Assembly: GCA_033977485.1 (NCBI GenBank)
Contig: CM066994.1
Span: forward strand, 42,371,155-42,435,154
Length of the DNA: 64,000 nucleotides
Direction: 5' to 3'
Origin: Hydrangea macrophylla
Lineage: Eukaryota; Streptophyta; Magnoliopsida; Cornales; Hydrangeaceae
Position 1 is the stretch's first letter, and each line of letters begins with the position of its first letter. Position numbers and translations under genes: made by a program. The notes beneath the pieces were generated by a model that was given only the letters and a program-made list of their open reading frames with translations, did not search any database and had not been told where the DNA came from. Below are positions 43,661 through 55,509 of this stretch, one piece after another.

Positions 43661-44668
43661 AGTTCTTGCAGTTTCATCATCTTCCTCGTTTTTCCCCTGT
43701 TTTCAATTTCAAAACTGTATTTTACCCATTTTCAGAATCTTATCGTACCAGGACAAGTAACATATGGTTCTCTTCAGTTTTCTGCGTAGATTAAGAATAC
43801 GCAATCAATTTTAACTAATACGAATATATCTCTAGATATTCGCAATTAAAGTGAGGGTGTCAAAACTTTAAATCAATGGTACGTCGCAATACGGATGAAT
43901 TACTGCGTAGGATTCGAACCGTAGTCTATTGGGACTAAGATCTTTCATTCCCAATTTACAGAATTGATTTTGGTTAACTTTTACAAAACTCCATTTTTAA
44001 GCTTCCATGGTGTATCACATATATATACACATATACACACAAATATACACTGAATTATACATATATAAACATTGTGAGTGAGTTTAAATTACTCACTGAG
44101 GTGTTTAATACTGAGAATTTGAGAACGATAATTCCGCCGTAATATCCGTCGTCCAATAATTTCTTCCTCCGTTTCTTGATATAGATATATATATATATAT
44201 AACTATGTATGTGTGTAGGAGTATATAATCTGAGTGTGTGTGTTGTGTGATGATCTTGAGAGGTAGAGAAAATTGAGAGAGAATTAGAGAGAGTTTGTGA
44301 GGGAGAGAAAGAGAGACTGTGAGAATTTGAGAGAGATACACACATATATACACTGATATGTGTAGGCTCCAAGCAAAGCCAAGAATTTCTCCGGTGTGGT
44401 TGAGCTCACGTGCTCCCACACCCAAACGCGGTATAACGCAGATTTAAAACATAAAACTGGTATTTTGCGGTTGAAATAAAAATACAGAAAATTATATTAG
44501 TGTAGGAATAAATTCCGGGTTGTATAAAAAGTATAGATATGGTTTTGAAATTCATAGAAAGTATTTCTATATTTTTGAAAATTATGGTTTGACTCCCAAA
44601 TAATTATTTCAAAAAGAAATTAAAATGAAATATCATTTATTTAGGAAATGAAATTACAGGGTGTTACA

Positions 44669-44682
44669 CTCTACCCACCTTA
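44669..44682 (-). other. E5 polypurine tract
   Basis: Minus-strand AAGGTGGGTAGAG directly precedes the 3' LTR start TGTAACACCC. Confidence 0.8.
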
Positions 44683-44712
44683 ACAGAGATTTCGCCCCGA
44701 AATCTGAGCTAA

Positions 44713-47598
44713 CTAATCCTGAAACAACTCTGGGTATCTAGTCCTCATGTTTGACTCTAACTCCCACGATGCTTCTCCCTCGTCATGATGCCTCCACTGA
44801 ACCTTAACCAAAGGAACGTCCCTTCTTCTCAGCCTCTTGATACTCTAGTCAAGAATCCTCACAGGTCTATCCTTGTAGACAACATTCTGACTCGTCTCAA
44901 TATCATCAAAATTTACTATATGTGAAGGATCCCGTATGTATTTCCTTAACATACTGACATGGAACACATTATGAACACCAGACATCTTTGGTGGCAACGC
45001 GAGTCGATAAGCCACTGTCCCAACACGCTCCAAAACCTCGAATGGTCCGATGAAACGAGGTGCCAACTTCCCTCTCTTCTGACCAAAACGCACTACTCCC
45101 TGAACAAGTGAAACCTTTAGGAGTACGTGATCACCGATACTGAACTCCAAGTCCTTTCGACGCCGATCCGCATAACTCTTATGCCTACTCTGTGCAGTTT
45201 TCATTCTTTCTTTGACCAGTGAAATCTTCTCATTGGTTTCTCTCACCAAATCTGGTCCCAAAAGTTCTGTATCTCCCACTTCTGCCCAACATAACAGAGA
45301 TCGACATGGTCGTCCGTACAAAGCTTCAAATGGTGCCATCCCAATACTCGAGTGATAACTGTTATTATACGCAAATTCGACCAACGGTAGGTGCGTCTCC
45401 CAAGACTCTTCAAAGTCAATTGCACAAGCTCTGAGCATATCTTCCATAATCTGATTAATACGCTCGGTCTGTCCATCGGTCTGAGGATGGAATGCAGGAC
45501 TCATCTTGAGCGAAGTTCCCATAGCCTTCTGCAGACTTTCCCAAAATCCCGAGGTAAAACGTGAATCTCGGTCTGATACAATCGACACAGGCGCATCGTG
45601 CAGTCGCACCACTTGCTGTAGGTACATTTGACTCATCCTTTCTACTGGGTAAGTCATATTGTACGCGATAAAGTGTGCAGACTTTGTCAAACGATCCACA
45701 ATTACCCAAATCGCGTCATGATTCTGTTGTGACCGGGGTAATCCAACCACAAAATCCATAGTTATGTGTTCCCACTTCCATCCTGGAACAGGTAAGGGTT
45801 GCAACAATCTCGAGGGTCTCTGATGTTCGGCCTTCACTTGTTGACAAGTCAAACATTTAGACACAAACTCGGCTACTTCTCGTTTCATCCCTTCCCACCA
45901 GAAGTTTCTCTTCAAATCCTTATACATCTTTGTTCCTCCTGGGTGTACTGTCAGTCTCGATTTATGTGCGTCTTCGAGAATATCTTTTCTCAATTCTCCC
46001 AAATCTAGCACACACAATCTGTCTCGACATCGGTATCCTCCATCAGTCCCAACCTTCCATTCTGTAGGGTCCTTTTCCGACATCTTGGCGAACCATATTT
46101 GAAACTTCTCGCCCTTCTTTTGGGCCTCGATAATTCGACTCACAAGTGTCGGTTGTACTACCAAGCATCCAAAGTGTTGCCCGACACTTCCCTCAGAAAT
46201 CTGCACATCAAATTCTGTGATTGTCTCTAAAGCTTTCCATTCCCTCAACATCAATGAAGCAATCATTCCTTGAGGTTTCCGGCTTAGGGCGTCAGCAACT
46301 ACGTTAGCCTTACCAGGGTGGTACTCTAATGTGAAGTCATAGTCCTTGATCAGTTCCATCCACCGACGTTGTCTCATGTTTAACTCCTTCTGAGTAAACA
46401 AATACTTAAGGCTTTTGTGGTCCAAGAACAAATCAAACTTCTCCCCATAGAGGTAATGTCTCCAGATCTTAAGCGCGAACACTACTGCTGCCAGCTCCAA
46501 ATCATGAGTTGGGTAATTCAATTCATTCGGCTTCAACTGGCGTGAACCATATGCGATAACCTTTCCGTCTTGCATAAGGACACAACCCAATTCTTGATAC
46601 GAGGCGTCACTGAAAATAGTGAACTTCTCACCATCCCTTGGTATCGCAAGCACTGGCGCTGTTGTCAATCTCTCTTTCAATTCCAAAAAAGCGCGTTCAT
46701 GCTTATCAGTCCATTCAAACTTCAAATCTTTCTTAGTCAAACCAGTTAACAGGGCTGCTATCTTGGAAAAACCCTCTACAAATCTCCGATAGTAACCAGC
46801 TAGTCCCAGAAAACTTCTGACTTCTGTAGCATTGGTCGGCCGAGTCCAATTCGCCACTGCATCGGTCTTTGATGAGTCAACCGCGATTCCTTGTTGAGAG
46901 ATCACATGCCCGAGAAACTTAACTTCCTGAAGCCAGAATTCACACTTGCTGAATTTAGCATACAGGCGGTGATCCTTGAGAGTCTGCAACGCGATCCTCA
47001 GGTGTTGTTCATGCTCTTCCTCTGACTTGGAATAGATCAAAATATCATCAATAAAGACAATAACGAATTGATCCAAATAGGGCTTGAATACTCTGTTCAT
47101 CAAGTCCATAAACACAGTCGGAGCATTCGTCATCCCAAACGGCATCACTAAGAACTCATAGTGTCCGTATCTCGTCCTGAAAGCAGTCTTAGGTATGTCT
47201 TCCTTCCGCACCCTCAACTGGTGATACCCTGACCGTAGATCAATCTTAGAAAAGGTCGTGGCTCCTTGCAACTGATCAAACATATCATCTATCCGAGGTA
47301 AAGGATACTTATTCTTGATAGTAACCTTATTCAGTTCTCGGTAGTCAATACACAACCGCATTGACCCATCCTTCTTCTTCACAAACAACAATGGTGCTCC
47401 CCAGGGTGAAGTACTTAGACGAACAAAACCCAATTTCTCAAGTTCTTGAACTTGTTCCTTCAGCTCCAACAACTCTGTAGGGGCCATCCTGTAGGGAACC
47501 TTGGTTATAGGTCGAGTACCTGGCACCAATTCCACACAGAATTCTATGTCCCTTTCCGGCGGTAATCCTGAAATATCTCGGAATACTTCCTCGACTCT
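44713..47598 (-). CDS. pol: E5 pol: RT, RNase H, integrase (896-codon frame) plus chromodomain-like tail
   Basis: The main ORF is 44845-47535. Residues from its first Met: RT D99 ([10 protein letters not shown]) and FIDD 161-164; RNase H D310, E347, D372 and D415; integrase zinc H524/H531 with C561 and C564; catalytic D594, D655 and E691, exactly 35 residues between the last two. [12 protein letters not shown] (855-866) is the Tekay/Del signature. The ORF ends PVRILD followed by TAG (44845-44847). The same frame then continues [17 protein letters not shown]...ARYPELF-like to a stop at 44713-44715, the chromodomain-like tail. No ATG is expected at the natural N-terminus: gag-pol should be one polyprotein, broken by a lost base near 47600. 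All enzymatic residues are present. Confidence 0.9.
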
Positions 47599-49211
47599 TT
47601 GATTACCGGTATTGATGATGCTGTCACCTCTGCACTGACAACCTCAATGTTTGCTAGGCATCTAGTGAGGAACATATCACTCGAAGGGTTACATTGGAAA
47701 TCGAAGAGTCGATTCCCCTTGTTCGCAAATGTGATCCTCTTCCTTGCACAATCCAACTTCGCATCATTCTTCTCGAGCCAATCCATTCCCAGGATTATAT
47801 CAAACTCCTTCATCGACAGAACCACCAATCTTGCCAAAAGTTCGCGGTCTCCTAACCGTAGAGGACAATCCTTACACACATGTAATAACTTGACGGTGGT
47901 CCCTAAGGGTGAGACAGCACTCAAAGCTTCATCTAAACGTTGCGGTACTATTCCCAACTTCTGAACAATCTTAACAGATATAAAAGAATGTGTAGCACCC
48001 GTGTCGAATAAAACTTTAACATCAGAGTTAAACAAGGTTAGAGTACCTTCCACTGCTCGTTGCTCAGGCAGTCCCTCCTCATAAGCACCTCCTTCATACC
48101 CTGTTTCTTCATAACCAGCAGCCTTGGGAATAACAGCATTCAGGCGGGCCTGTCCTTGCTGACCATAGTTACCTTTCCTAGGAGCCTTGCATTCCGGACA
48201 TATGTGACCTGGCATGCCACAATTATAGCACACAATGTTCGGACGATCAGCACGCCTAGGTGCTCTGCAATCTTTAGCTCGGTGACCGGGAACTCCACAA
48301 TTGAAGCAGTTATTGTTTTTGGCCCCTTCTATTGCTAGAGTCTGATACTGCTGAACTGCTTGTGTCTGCTGAGGTTTCTTCCCTCCATCCCAGGTCCTTT
48401 TCTGTCCCTGTGGGTACCCTGGTTTCTGTCCGAGATAGCCCTTCTGCGGAGGTCGATTCCCAAATGGTTTCGGATTCTGACAACCATCATTCTCTAACCC
48501 CGTAGCCAATCTCACCAGAGCTTCAAATGACTGGCCCAAATGCCCCATAGTCAGATGTCGGAGAGACAAGTTGAGACCCCGGTGATACTTCTTGATTTTC
48601 TTCTGGGGTGTGTCCACCATATGTGGAGCAAAGCGAGACAGACGCTCAAATCGAGTAGTGTACTCTCGGACAATCAGATTCCCTTGAGTCAACTCCATAA
48701 ACTCTTTCTCTCTCTTGTCCTTCTCTTCTTCAGGAAAATACTTTTCGAGAAATCTTTCTTTAAACACCACCCATGGCATTCTCCTTGCAGCTTCTTCCCC
48801 TATGGTCGCCTTTTCTGCATCCCACCAATCAGCCGCTGCATAAGACAGCTGAAAGATAGCCAGAGGCTTCTTCTCCAGATCAGTGCACTCTATGGTCTCA
48901 AAGATACGCTCCATCTGGCGTAGCCACTGTTCCGCTTGCCAGGGTTCATCAGTCCCCGCAAAATACTCAGGTCGCAGGGCGCGAAACTCCTTGAGAAGCT
49001 TGTCTCCCGTCTGGTGGGCTTGCCTCCCATTCCCGTTGTGATTCCCATTCTGATTATTGTTCCTCGCATTCTGATCACTAACCCTCTCCAATCTTCTTAT
49101 AAAAGCCTCAAACATTCCGGTTGGATCTATTACCGGGGGTGCATCTTCAATAGCGGGACGATTCCTGAGATTTCTTCCAGCCATAAAATCGAGAGAACGG
49201 TACCTATCCAT
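47544..49211 (-). CDS. gag: E5 gag and protease, 555-codon frame (3' end shifted)
   Basis: It starts at ATG 49211 ([14 protein letters not shown]; Met10 is an alternative). Retrotransposon gag core about 75-240 ([54 protein letters not shown]). Two CCHC knuckles: C302, C305, H310, C315 and C328, C331, H336, C341. Protease motif [10 protein letters not shown] with D403, then [10 protein letters not shown]. From about codon 537 the frame is shifted by a one-base loss (near 47600) and the last residues are not native. The neighbouring frame has the expected LPPERDIEF linker into pol. Apart from that one base the reading is clean. Confidence 0.93.
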   Translation of the reverse strand: MDRYRSLDFMAGRNLRNRPAIEDAPPVIDPTGMFEAFIRRLERVSDQNARNNNQNGNHNGNGRQAHQTGDKLLKEFRALRPEYFAGTDEPWQAEQWLRQMERIFETIECTDLEKKPLAIFQLSYAAADWWDAEKATIGEEAARRMPWVVFKERFLEKYFPEEEKDKREKEFMELTQGNLIVREYTTRFERLSRFAPHMVDTPQKKIKKYHRGLNLSLRHLTMGHLGQSFEALVRLATGLENDGCQNPKPFGNRPPQKGYLGQKPGYPQGQKRTWDGGKKPQQTQAVQQYQTLAIEGAKNNNCFNCGVPGHRAKDCRAPRRADRPNIVCYNCGMPGHICPECKAPRKGNYGQQGQARLNAVIPKAAGYEETGYEGGAYEEGLPEQRAVEGTLTLFNSDVKVLFDTGATHSFISVKIVQKLGIVPQRLDEALSAVSPLGTTVKLLHVCKDCPLRLGDRELLARLVVLSMKEFDIILGMDWLEKNDAKLDCARKRITFANKGNRLFDFQCNPSSDMFLTRCLANIEVVSAEVTASSIPVIKESRKYSEIFQDYRRKGT

Positions 49212-49361
49212 TGATCAACAAGAATACGGTCAACCTCTCGAGAAGAAAGAAAATTCTAAACGATGGAAAGCGACTAAACACGGAATGAAGTCGAACTATC
49301 TTATCTTAATTCTATCTTAACGGGAGATCCTATGTGTTTTGGACAATTGGTCGAGCCATAA

Positions 49362-49378
49362 CCTGGCTCTGATACCAA
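49362..49378 (-). other. E5 primer-binding site
   Basis: Minus-strand TTGGTATCAGAGCCAGG, six bases from the 5' LTR end, complementary to initiator Met tRNA. Confidence 0.9.
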
Positions 49379-50057
49379 AAAGCCTGTCACGCCCCGACGT
49401 AGCATAATACAGGAAAGCATTTAATTTCCTTTATGGACTCATAAGTCGTGACAAGTGAGTATGACCAATTGTCCCTGCAACAAATAACTTAACAACATTT
49501 CTAAAAGAAAGGATACTAATAAACATAAGCTCCAGAATTAAAAACTTACTAACTATTACATAGGTCGAGGTCTTAGGCACAAACGCCCTTATTCAAATTC
49601 TAACAAGGTTTATTACAACTCTGAAAGGAAAGACATAAAGAAAAATAAAACAGCTCTTCTGGAACACCTCCGGTCATCTAACTAGCATAGTCAACGAACT
49701 CTGGCTGCTCCTGACCTGGAAAATCTGGACATAGAGTCCAGGACGCATCGACGCCGTCAGCTTATGATCAAAGTTGGTGAGTAAAATAAACATGTGCTCG
49801 CAATATATATATATATATATATAAACATATAGAACAAAGGTATAAATTAACATTAACAGCAATATATTCAAGGTTCCAATTTCAACATAAATCACGGGGG
49901 AATATAGTAAGAAATAAATACGCAATTGTACATGAATTTTGTAATATCTTATCTTGCCAATTCTTTTCTTTAAAACAACCCAATTCAACCAACACATCAT
50001 CTTAGATACCAGAAGTAATAACTACTCAGTCATCCAATTCACACGCTACACTATCGC

Positions 50058-50416
50058 CTCCAATACCAGGAATACTATCCGATCGGTATTGAAGTCACAC
50101 ACCACACTACTGCCTCAGATACCAGGAATACTATCCAATTGATATCTAAGCCGATCACAACCGACCATCGCTCCGGATATCAGGAATACTATCCGATCAA
50201 TATCCGAAACGCGCGCCTTAGATACCAGGAATACTATCCGATCGATATCTAAGTAGTACACAACATTATCACCATCGCTTCGGATATCAGGAATATTATC
50301 CGATCAATATCCGCAACGCGCGCCTTAGATACCAGGAATACTATCTGATCGATATCTAAGTCGTAAACAACACTGTCGCCTCCAATACCAGGAATACTAT
50401 CCGATCGATATTGAGG
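50058..50416. repeat. Array of seven hairpin units in E5 5' LTR
   Basis: Same seven units and order as 42802-43160. Between the two copies a C/T difference in the loop is exchanged between units four and six (TATCTGATC versus TATCCGATC), suggesting conversion between units. Confidence 0.85.
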
Positions 50417-50710
50417 TCGCACACCAAACTGCCACCCTTTACTCTTTTCACGCTTTCTCACACACATGCATGTTGACATAACCTCGACCCTAATATGTAT
50501 GTCAATGTTCCATAAATAACACCATTATTTACTCACAAAACCGGATAATCGTACGAGCATAAATTTCGGTCTTAAACATTCTTACAAGTCCAATTTCTAA
50601 CAGTGAGCCTTTGAAACAGTATATTTGCCAAACCGTTCCTTGAAATTTCCCAAAACATTTTCCAAACAGTCCCTTATACAAAAATACAGAAACTGCTCAA
50701 AACTGCCACC

Positions 50711-50840
50711 TCGCGCGAGCGGATCGCGCGAGCGAGGGAGAGGTGATGTCGCGCGAGCGGGTCGCGCGAGCGGGTCGCGCGCGCGAAGGGGGGGATGTTC
50801 TGCGCGAGCGAGCCTCGCGCGAGCAGGTCGCGCGCGCGAG
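50711..50840. repeat. CpG-saturated GCGCGAGCG array in E5 5' LTR
   Basis: Shorter version of the array at 43455-43660, lacking several GGTCGCGCGAGCG units but with the same borders (CACCTCG on one side, AGTTCTTGCAG on the other). Confidence 0.88.
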
Positions 50841-51847
50841 TTCTTGCAGTTTCATCATCTTCCTCGTTTTTCCCCTGTTTTCAATTTCAAAACTGCATTT
50901 TACCCATTTTCAGAATCTGATCGTACCAGGACAAGTAACATATGGTTCTCTTCAGTTTTCCACGTAGATTAAGAATACGCAATCAATTTTAACTAATACG
51001 GATTATATCTCTAGATATTCGCAATTAAAGTGAGGGTGTCAAAACTTTAAATCAATGGTACGTCGCAATACGGATGAATTACTACGTAGGATTCGAACCG
51101 TAGTCTATTGGGACTAAGATCTTTCATTCCCAATTTACAGAATTGATTTTGGTTAACTTTTACAAAACTCCATTTTTAAGCTTCCATGGTGTATCACATA
51201 TATATACACATATACACACACATATACACTGAATTATACATATATAAACATTGTGAGTGAGTTTAAATTACTCACTGAGGTGTTTAATACTGAGAATTTG
51301 AGAACGATAATTCCGCCGTAATATCCGTCGTCCAATAATTTCTTCCTCCGTTTCTTGATATATATATATATATATATATAACTATGTATGTGTGTAGGAG
51401 TATATAATCTGAGTGTGTGTGTTGTGTGATGATCTTGAGAGGTAGAGAAAATTGAGAGAGAATTAGAGAGAGTTTGTGAGGGAGAGAAAGAGAGACTGTG
51501 AGAATTTGAGAGAGATACACACATATATACACTGATATGTGTAGGCTCCAAGCAAAGCCAAGAATTTCTCCGGTGTGGTTGAGCTCACGTGCTCCCACAC
51601 CCAAACGCGATATAACGCAGATTTAAAACATAAAACTGGTATTTTGCGGTTGAAATAAAAATACAGAAAATTATATTAGTGTAGGAATAAATTTCGGGTT
51701 GTATAAAAAGTATAGATATGGTTTTGAAATTCATAGAAAGTATTTCTATATTTTTGAAAATTATGGTTTGACTCCCAAATAATTATTTCAAAAAGAAATT
51801 AAAATGAAATATCATTTATTTAGGAAATGAAATTACAGGGTGTTACA

Positions 51848-52801
51848 GTTATGGCAAACCATCCCACTATCGTCGGTACGCCTCATCGGAGTGTAAGTAT
51901 TTGGCCTCACTCCCAGACAATTCTTTCCTACATGCCCCATTTGTCAACAATTGTTGCACAGTGTTGTCGGTAGATCGCACACACCCCAATGAAACTTACC
52001 ACACGTGTTGCACCGCGGCTTATTACTTCCACCACCTGAGGAATCTCCAAAACTTTGTCTTTTTGAATTCCCTTGACCACTCTATTGACTTGAACCTGGC
52101 CGTTTATATTGTTGAGTTACCGGTGCTTGCGAACCTTGTTGATACCCCATATCTCTCTCAGCGATTGAAGCCACATCCAATGCCTCTGCTACTTTATCCA
52201 ACTGTTGCACTGATACTTGACGTAGAATCTCGTCTCTAAGCCCCGTTACAAACTTTCTAGTTCGATCCCCTTCGTTTGGTACTATGTTATCAGCAAATCG
52301 TGCCAAACTTGTAAATTTAGCGGAGTATTCCCGAACTGTCATCCCTCCTTGTTTCAATTCCATAAACTCTTGAGCTTTCACATCTTCGAACGATTTCGAA
52401 AAGTATTACTTCTTGAAGAGTACCACGAACTCCCCCCAAGTGTTCGGCCTATCGGGTCCCAATTTTGTACGCCACCAGTACTGTGCTTCTTCTTTTAAAG
52501 TATCGGCGGCAAATAAAACCTGCTGAGCTTCGGAACACGGAAGAACCCTGAATATCCTCTCCATATCAGACAACCAAAAATCGGCTCCCAGTGGATCAGT
52601 CTCTCCTCTAAATAATGTCGATTTTTGCTTGTAGAATTGCGAAATTGTAGTCACCTCTTCCCTCGGATTAGGATTCGGTTGTTCACATCTCCCCTCTATC
52701 GCATGGGTTTCAACTACTTGTACTAAATCGGCTACAACTCTTTCCATTCTTTCCATTTGCGTAGGTGGTGTCGAATCAGACATTTTCTCTCTGGCATTCA
52801 C
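51848..52801 (-). pseudogene. gag: E4 gag (broken), N-terminal side of E5
   Basis: The start is ATG 52801 or 52783 (MSDSTPPTQ). Gag core: FRGETDPLGADFWLSDMERIF, AQYWW, FVVLFKK, then a TAA. The frame continues with YFSKSFEDVKAQEFMEL and VREYSAKFTSLARFA to a TAG near 52080. It then enters a zinc region with CNTCGKFHWGVC, CNNC-stop-QMGHVGKNC, and the first two cysteines of a third knuckle (CHNC), where E5 is inserted with GTTAT. The second half of that knuckle is at 42100-42126. All three stops are in frame, so base substitutions rather than indels disabled gag. Confidence 0.92.
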
Positions 52802-52958
52802 AATACATTTTCACACACACGTTATGTTTATACTTTTTAATGCATGCTCAACATCATTCAACATGCTAAGTAAACATGTATGCATGATTTATACATTCAT
52901 TAATCATTTATGCTTATTACGCGTCGTAATCATCACTCGTCCCCAAGGCTCTAACCTA

Positions 52959-52974
52959 TTGCTCTGATACCAAA
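52959..52974 (-). other. E4 primer-binding site
   Basis: The minus strand has TTTGGTATCAGAGCAA a few bases from the 5' LTR end, the initiator Met tRNA complement. Confidence 0.88.
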
Positions 52975-52977
52975 AAT

Positions 52978-55509
52978 TGTCATACCCCCAACCCGTCTCG
53001 GGCAAGTTGGGACACGTGTAACAAGCCCATACGTCAAAACACCCTTTATTCCCTAAGAAACACATGGATTAGACATCATTAAACAGCTTTGTTGACACAA
53101 AACAGACCCAAGGGAAAAATGGTCATTAATAAAGTATAGTAAATTTTGTACCAAAAGATAGGTCTTTGAGTCCCGGTTCCAACGCAAAAAACGGCGCGCG
53201 AATCCGAATTTCCTACAGAGAGTTATGCTTGTTTCCGTAAAAGCTGTCGAGGCTGAACCCACACTAGCGGATCGATCCGGCCCAAATCCGGATCGATCCC
53301 GATTTGGTAGAATGTAATTTTCTGCAGTTCCTGATGCCCCGAATCAATCCGCACTTGACCCGGATCGATCCGGTTCCTGCAGAAGAGTTTTTCTGCTGCA
53401 AAAACACTGCTAAAACAGTTCAAACTTTCCCCAAGTACCAAAATTGATTCCCAACATCATTAAAACTCTTGAGAACACCTCCCAAACACCCATGAACATA
53501 TCAATAACATTTGTAAATCTTTCCAAATCATTCAAAACATCATCCATGTTCATTTAAATGAGACACTAACCATAGAAACTCCAATTCCACCAACTAGTAA
53601 GGAAAAATGATTGGTGTTTGCCAAGATGAGTTCAAAACACCATGGCCTTGAAGAATTTCTCAGAAAAATATTTCCAAAACCATGTCAAACCCTTTGGAAA
53701 GTTGTTTTAACATCCAATACATTAATCCAAGTATAAGTTGACAACCAAGAACATAGATTTTGCTCATGGATCAAGTTTGGCATTAAACTCTACTTGTTCT
53801 CAACATTTGCAAGTCAATTCAACAAGGAGTGTCCAAGTCCAAGTTTACAACTAAAACTATTTAGTTCCATTCAAATCCACTACTAATATACATAACTTAT
53901 AGCTTGCAAGTTCAACTCATAGTTTGATGTATAGGCCACCATCAACACCCAACTTTACATATGACAAGTTTCCAAAAAGACCCAAGATACATTTACATTG
54001 CCAACAAAAGATACATTCTAAGCATAAACTAGCTAGGCATATGAACACATATATACATGGACACTACTCCCACGCCCACCCGTCGTGCGGATCAATTCCT
54101 CTCCTCGTCGCGTTTGGTACCTGCAATGGTTAATCAATAACCACAATAGAAAACATATTTTTCGTTTAAGCTTTCGCTTAGTGAGGGAACTAATCATGCC
54201 ATTGGAATGCAAAGTATGTAAATGCAACAATCATTAAAAATGACAACAAATTGATCTCCGGGAAGTCAAGTCATTCCAGCCACCACCCCCGGGTCCTTCT
54301 CACCCCAGATCTTTCTCACTTTTGGCGCATATAGCGCAACACACACTCTCTTGTGACCCCGAAGACGTCACCGGCATTTCATTGTGGTCGTCACCACGTC
54401 CTACTCATTGAGGACTTCCTATCCCTTACATATGGGACCTATAAATGGTGACCACTACTTGACTTCCCTGTGATCCATATAAGCACATAGGCAATTTCAA
54501 CACATAAGCATAGCAATTTCATAAATTTTGACATGCTTTTATCCAAATTCAACAACATATATATACATGAGCATGAGTTTAACAACTATGAACAACAATT
54601 ATCACATTAACATAGCTAAACATCCAATTGAAAGATTAGGACACTCACCTCTTTGATTTATATGCAACTAAGCTTAGAATTTCTCCAATCCCTTCCCAAG
54701 TTTAGCTCAATTTCTAGTTGGTGATAATCCTACACAAGTTTGGTACCAAGAACATCGTTTATCAAAAACGGTTGCCATAAAAACGTTGCCGAAAACGAAA
54801 ATAAATTACATGCATGTGATCCTCTTACCTCCACGTGTCCAAAAGTGGTCTCGGATCGTGAATCCGACGCCAGACGGCGGAGAAACGGCGAGAAACGTCG
54901 CGTGGATTTTCGTTGCCGACTCGAGAGCTCTCCGTTCTCTCTTTCCTACGAATTTCCAGCTGTGTTTAATGTGTAGAGACACATATGCCTCATGCATATG
55001 TGTTGTCTCCACTTTTCATTATTCCCATTTACACCCCCAAACTTTCTTTAAGCTTTATTATGAAACCCCCTTGTTATTTACGTTAACTACCCATCTTTTC
55101 TAAAAGGATTTAATCTAAGTCTCGCGTGGGTCCCAGACGTGGTCCCACATAATTCATGAGGTTGCTATTAAACCTACCAATTATGAATTCTATTCAAATA
55201 CGCCCTCACACGGGTACCAAAACTGGTCCCCTTATCTATCATAAGACATAATAATAACTTTAAGCATTTAAATAAATATGCACATTAACATATAATGACA
55301 TCAAAATGCAATTATTCTAATTAGACCCTCGTTGGGCCCCACTTTTATACCAGTCCCGCCTTTCACGGGACTTTCATCTGTGTCCGCATTTGAACACCTT
55401 TTCACATGTGGGTTCATAACCATACCTTAATTCATCTCATGCATTAATTATCTTTAATTAACACACATTAACACTAAATTAATCTTCTTTTCTGGGTACG
55501 GGTGTTACA
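52978..55509 (-). repeat. E4 5' LTR
   Basis: 2532 bp, plus-strand ends TGTCATACCCCC (52978) and GGGTGTTACA (55509). It aligns with the 3' LTR with scattered substitutions, several of them at CpG sites. The GGATCGATCC cluster is at 53269-53371, near the U5 end in this orientation. Confidence 0.93.
53269..53371. repeat. GGATCGATCC palindrome cluster in E4 5' LTR
   Basis: Intact copies at 53269-53278, 53290-53299 and 53362-53371. The third of the four expected copies reads GAATCAATCC (near 53341), two G-to-A changes, one at the central CpG. Confidence 0.85.

Larger units (their letters stand above)
42132..44668 (-). repeat. E5 3' LTR
   Basis: Plus-strand ends TGTCACGCCCCG (42132) and GGGTGTTACA (44668). 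Contents: AT microsatellite near 42549-42564, hairpin array 42802-43160, CG-rich array 43455-43660, a second AT repeat near 44186-44202, and a GA-rich block near 44255-44340. Small frames inside are array shadows. Confidence 0.94.
42132..51847 (-). mobile_element. E5: Tekay/Del-type Gypsy retrotransposon
   Basis: A 9716-bp minus-strand Gypsy element with perfect TSD GTTAT (42127-42131 and 51848-51852), inserted inside E4 gag. It has LTRs of 2537 and 2463 bp, PBS, gag-protease frame, pol frame and PPT. By eye the LTRs differ by roughly 1 percent, apart from a 74-bp length change in a CG-rich array. Coding lesions are few: one lost base between protease and RT, and one stop before the chromodomain-like tail. 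It is much younger than E4 in coding quality. Confidence 0.95.
49385..51847 (-). repeat. E5 5' LTR
   Basis: 2463 bp, plus-strand ends TGTCACGCCCCG (49385) and GGGTGTTACA (51847). AT-repeat TATA-like tracts at about 51356-51381 lie upstream, in the direction of transcription, of the CG array (50711-50840) and hairpin array (50058-50416). If the start site is near those tracts, both arrays would be in the transcript; the start site is not known. Confidence 0.94.
35983..55509 (-). mobile_element. E4: Tekay/Del-type Gypsy retrotransposon, interrupted by E5
   Basis: A minus-strand Gypsy element with 2.53-kb LTRs and perfect TSD GGTTT (35978-35982 and 55510-55514). Minus-strand order: 5' LTR, PBS, gag, protease, RT, RNase H, integrase, chromodomain-like tail, PPT, 3' LTR. 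RT before integrase marks Gypsy; the [12 protein letters not shown] box and the tail (WRNHSVEEATWELEDE) place it among chromodomain-bearing Tekay/Del elements. Without E5 it is about 9.8 kb. Gag has three in-frame stops, protease has a mutated active site and pol has two frameshifts. Confidence 0.92.

Noticed and set aside
43369..43794. Ala/Arg/Gly-rich ORFs in several frames (also 50625-50972)
   Set aside because: Shadows of the CpG array; frame and length change with array copy number.
44186..44202. AT dinucleotide repeats as promoters (also 42549-42564, 51356-51381)
   Set aside because: Simple microsatellites whose length differs between LTR copies; a promoter role for E5 could not be separated from repeat content.
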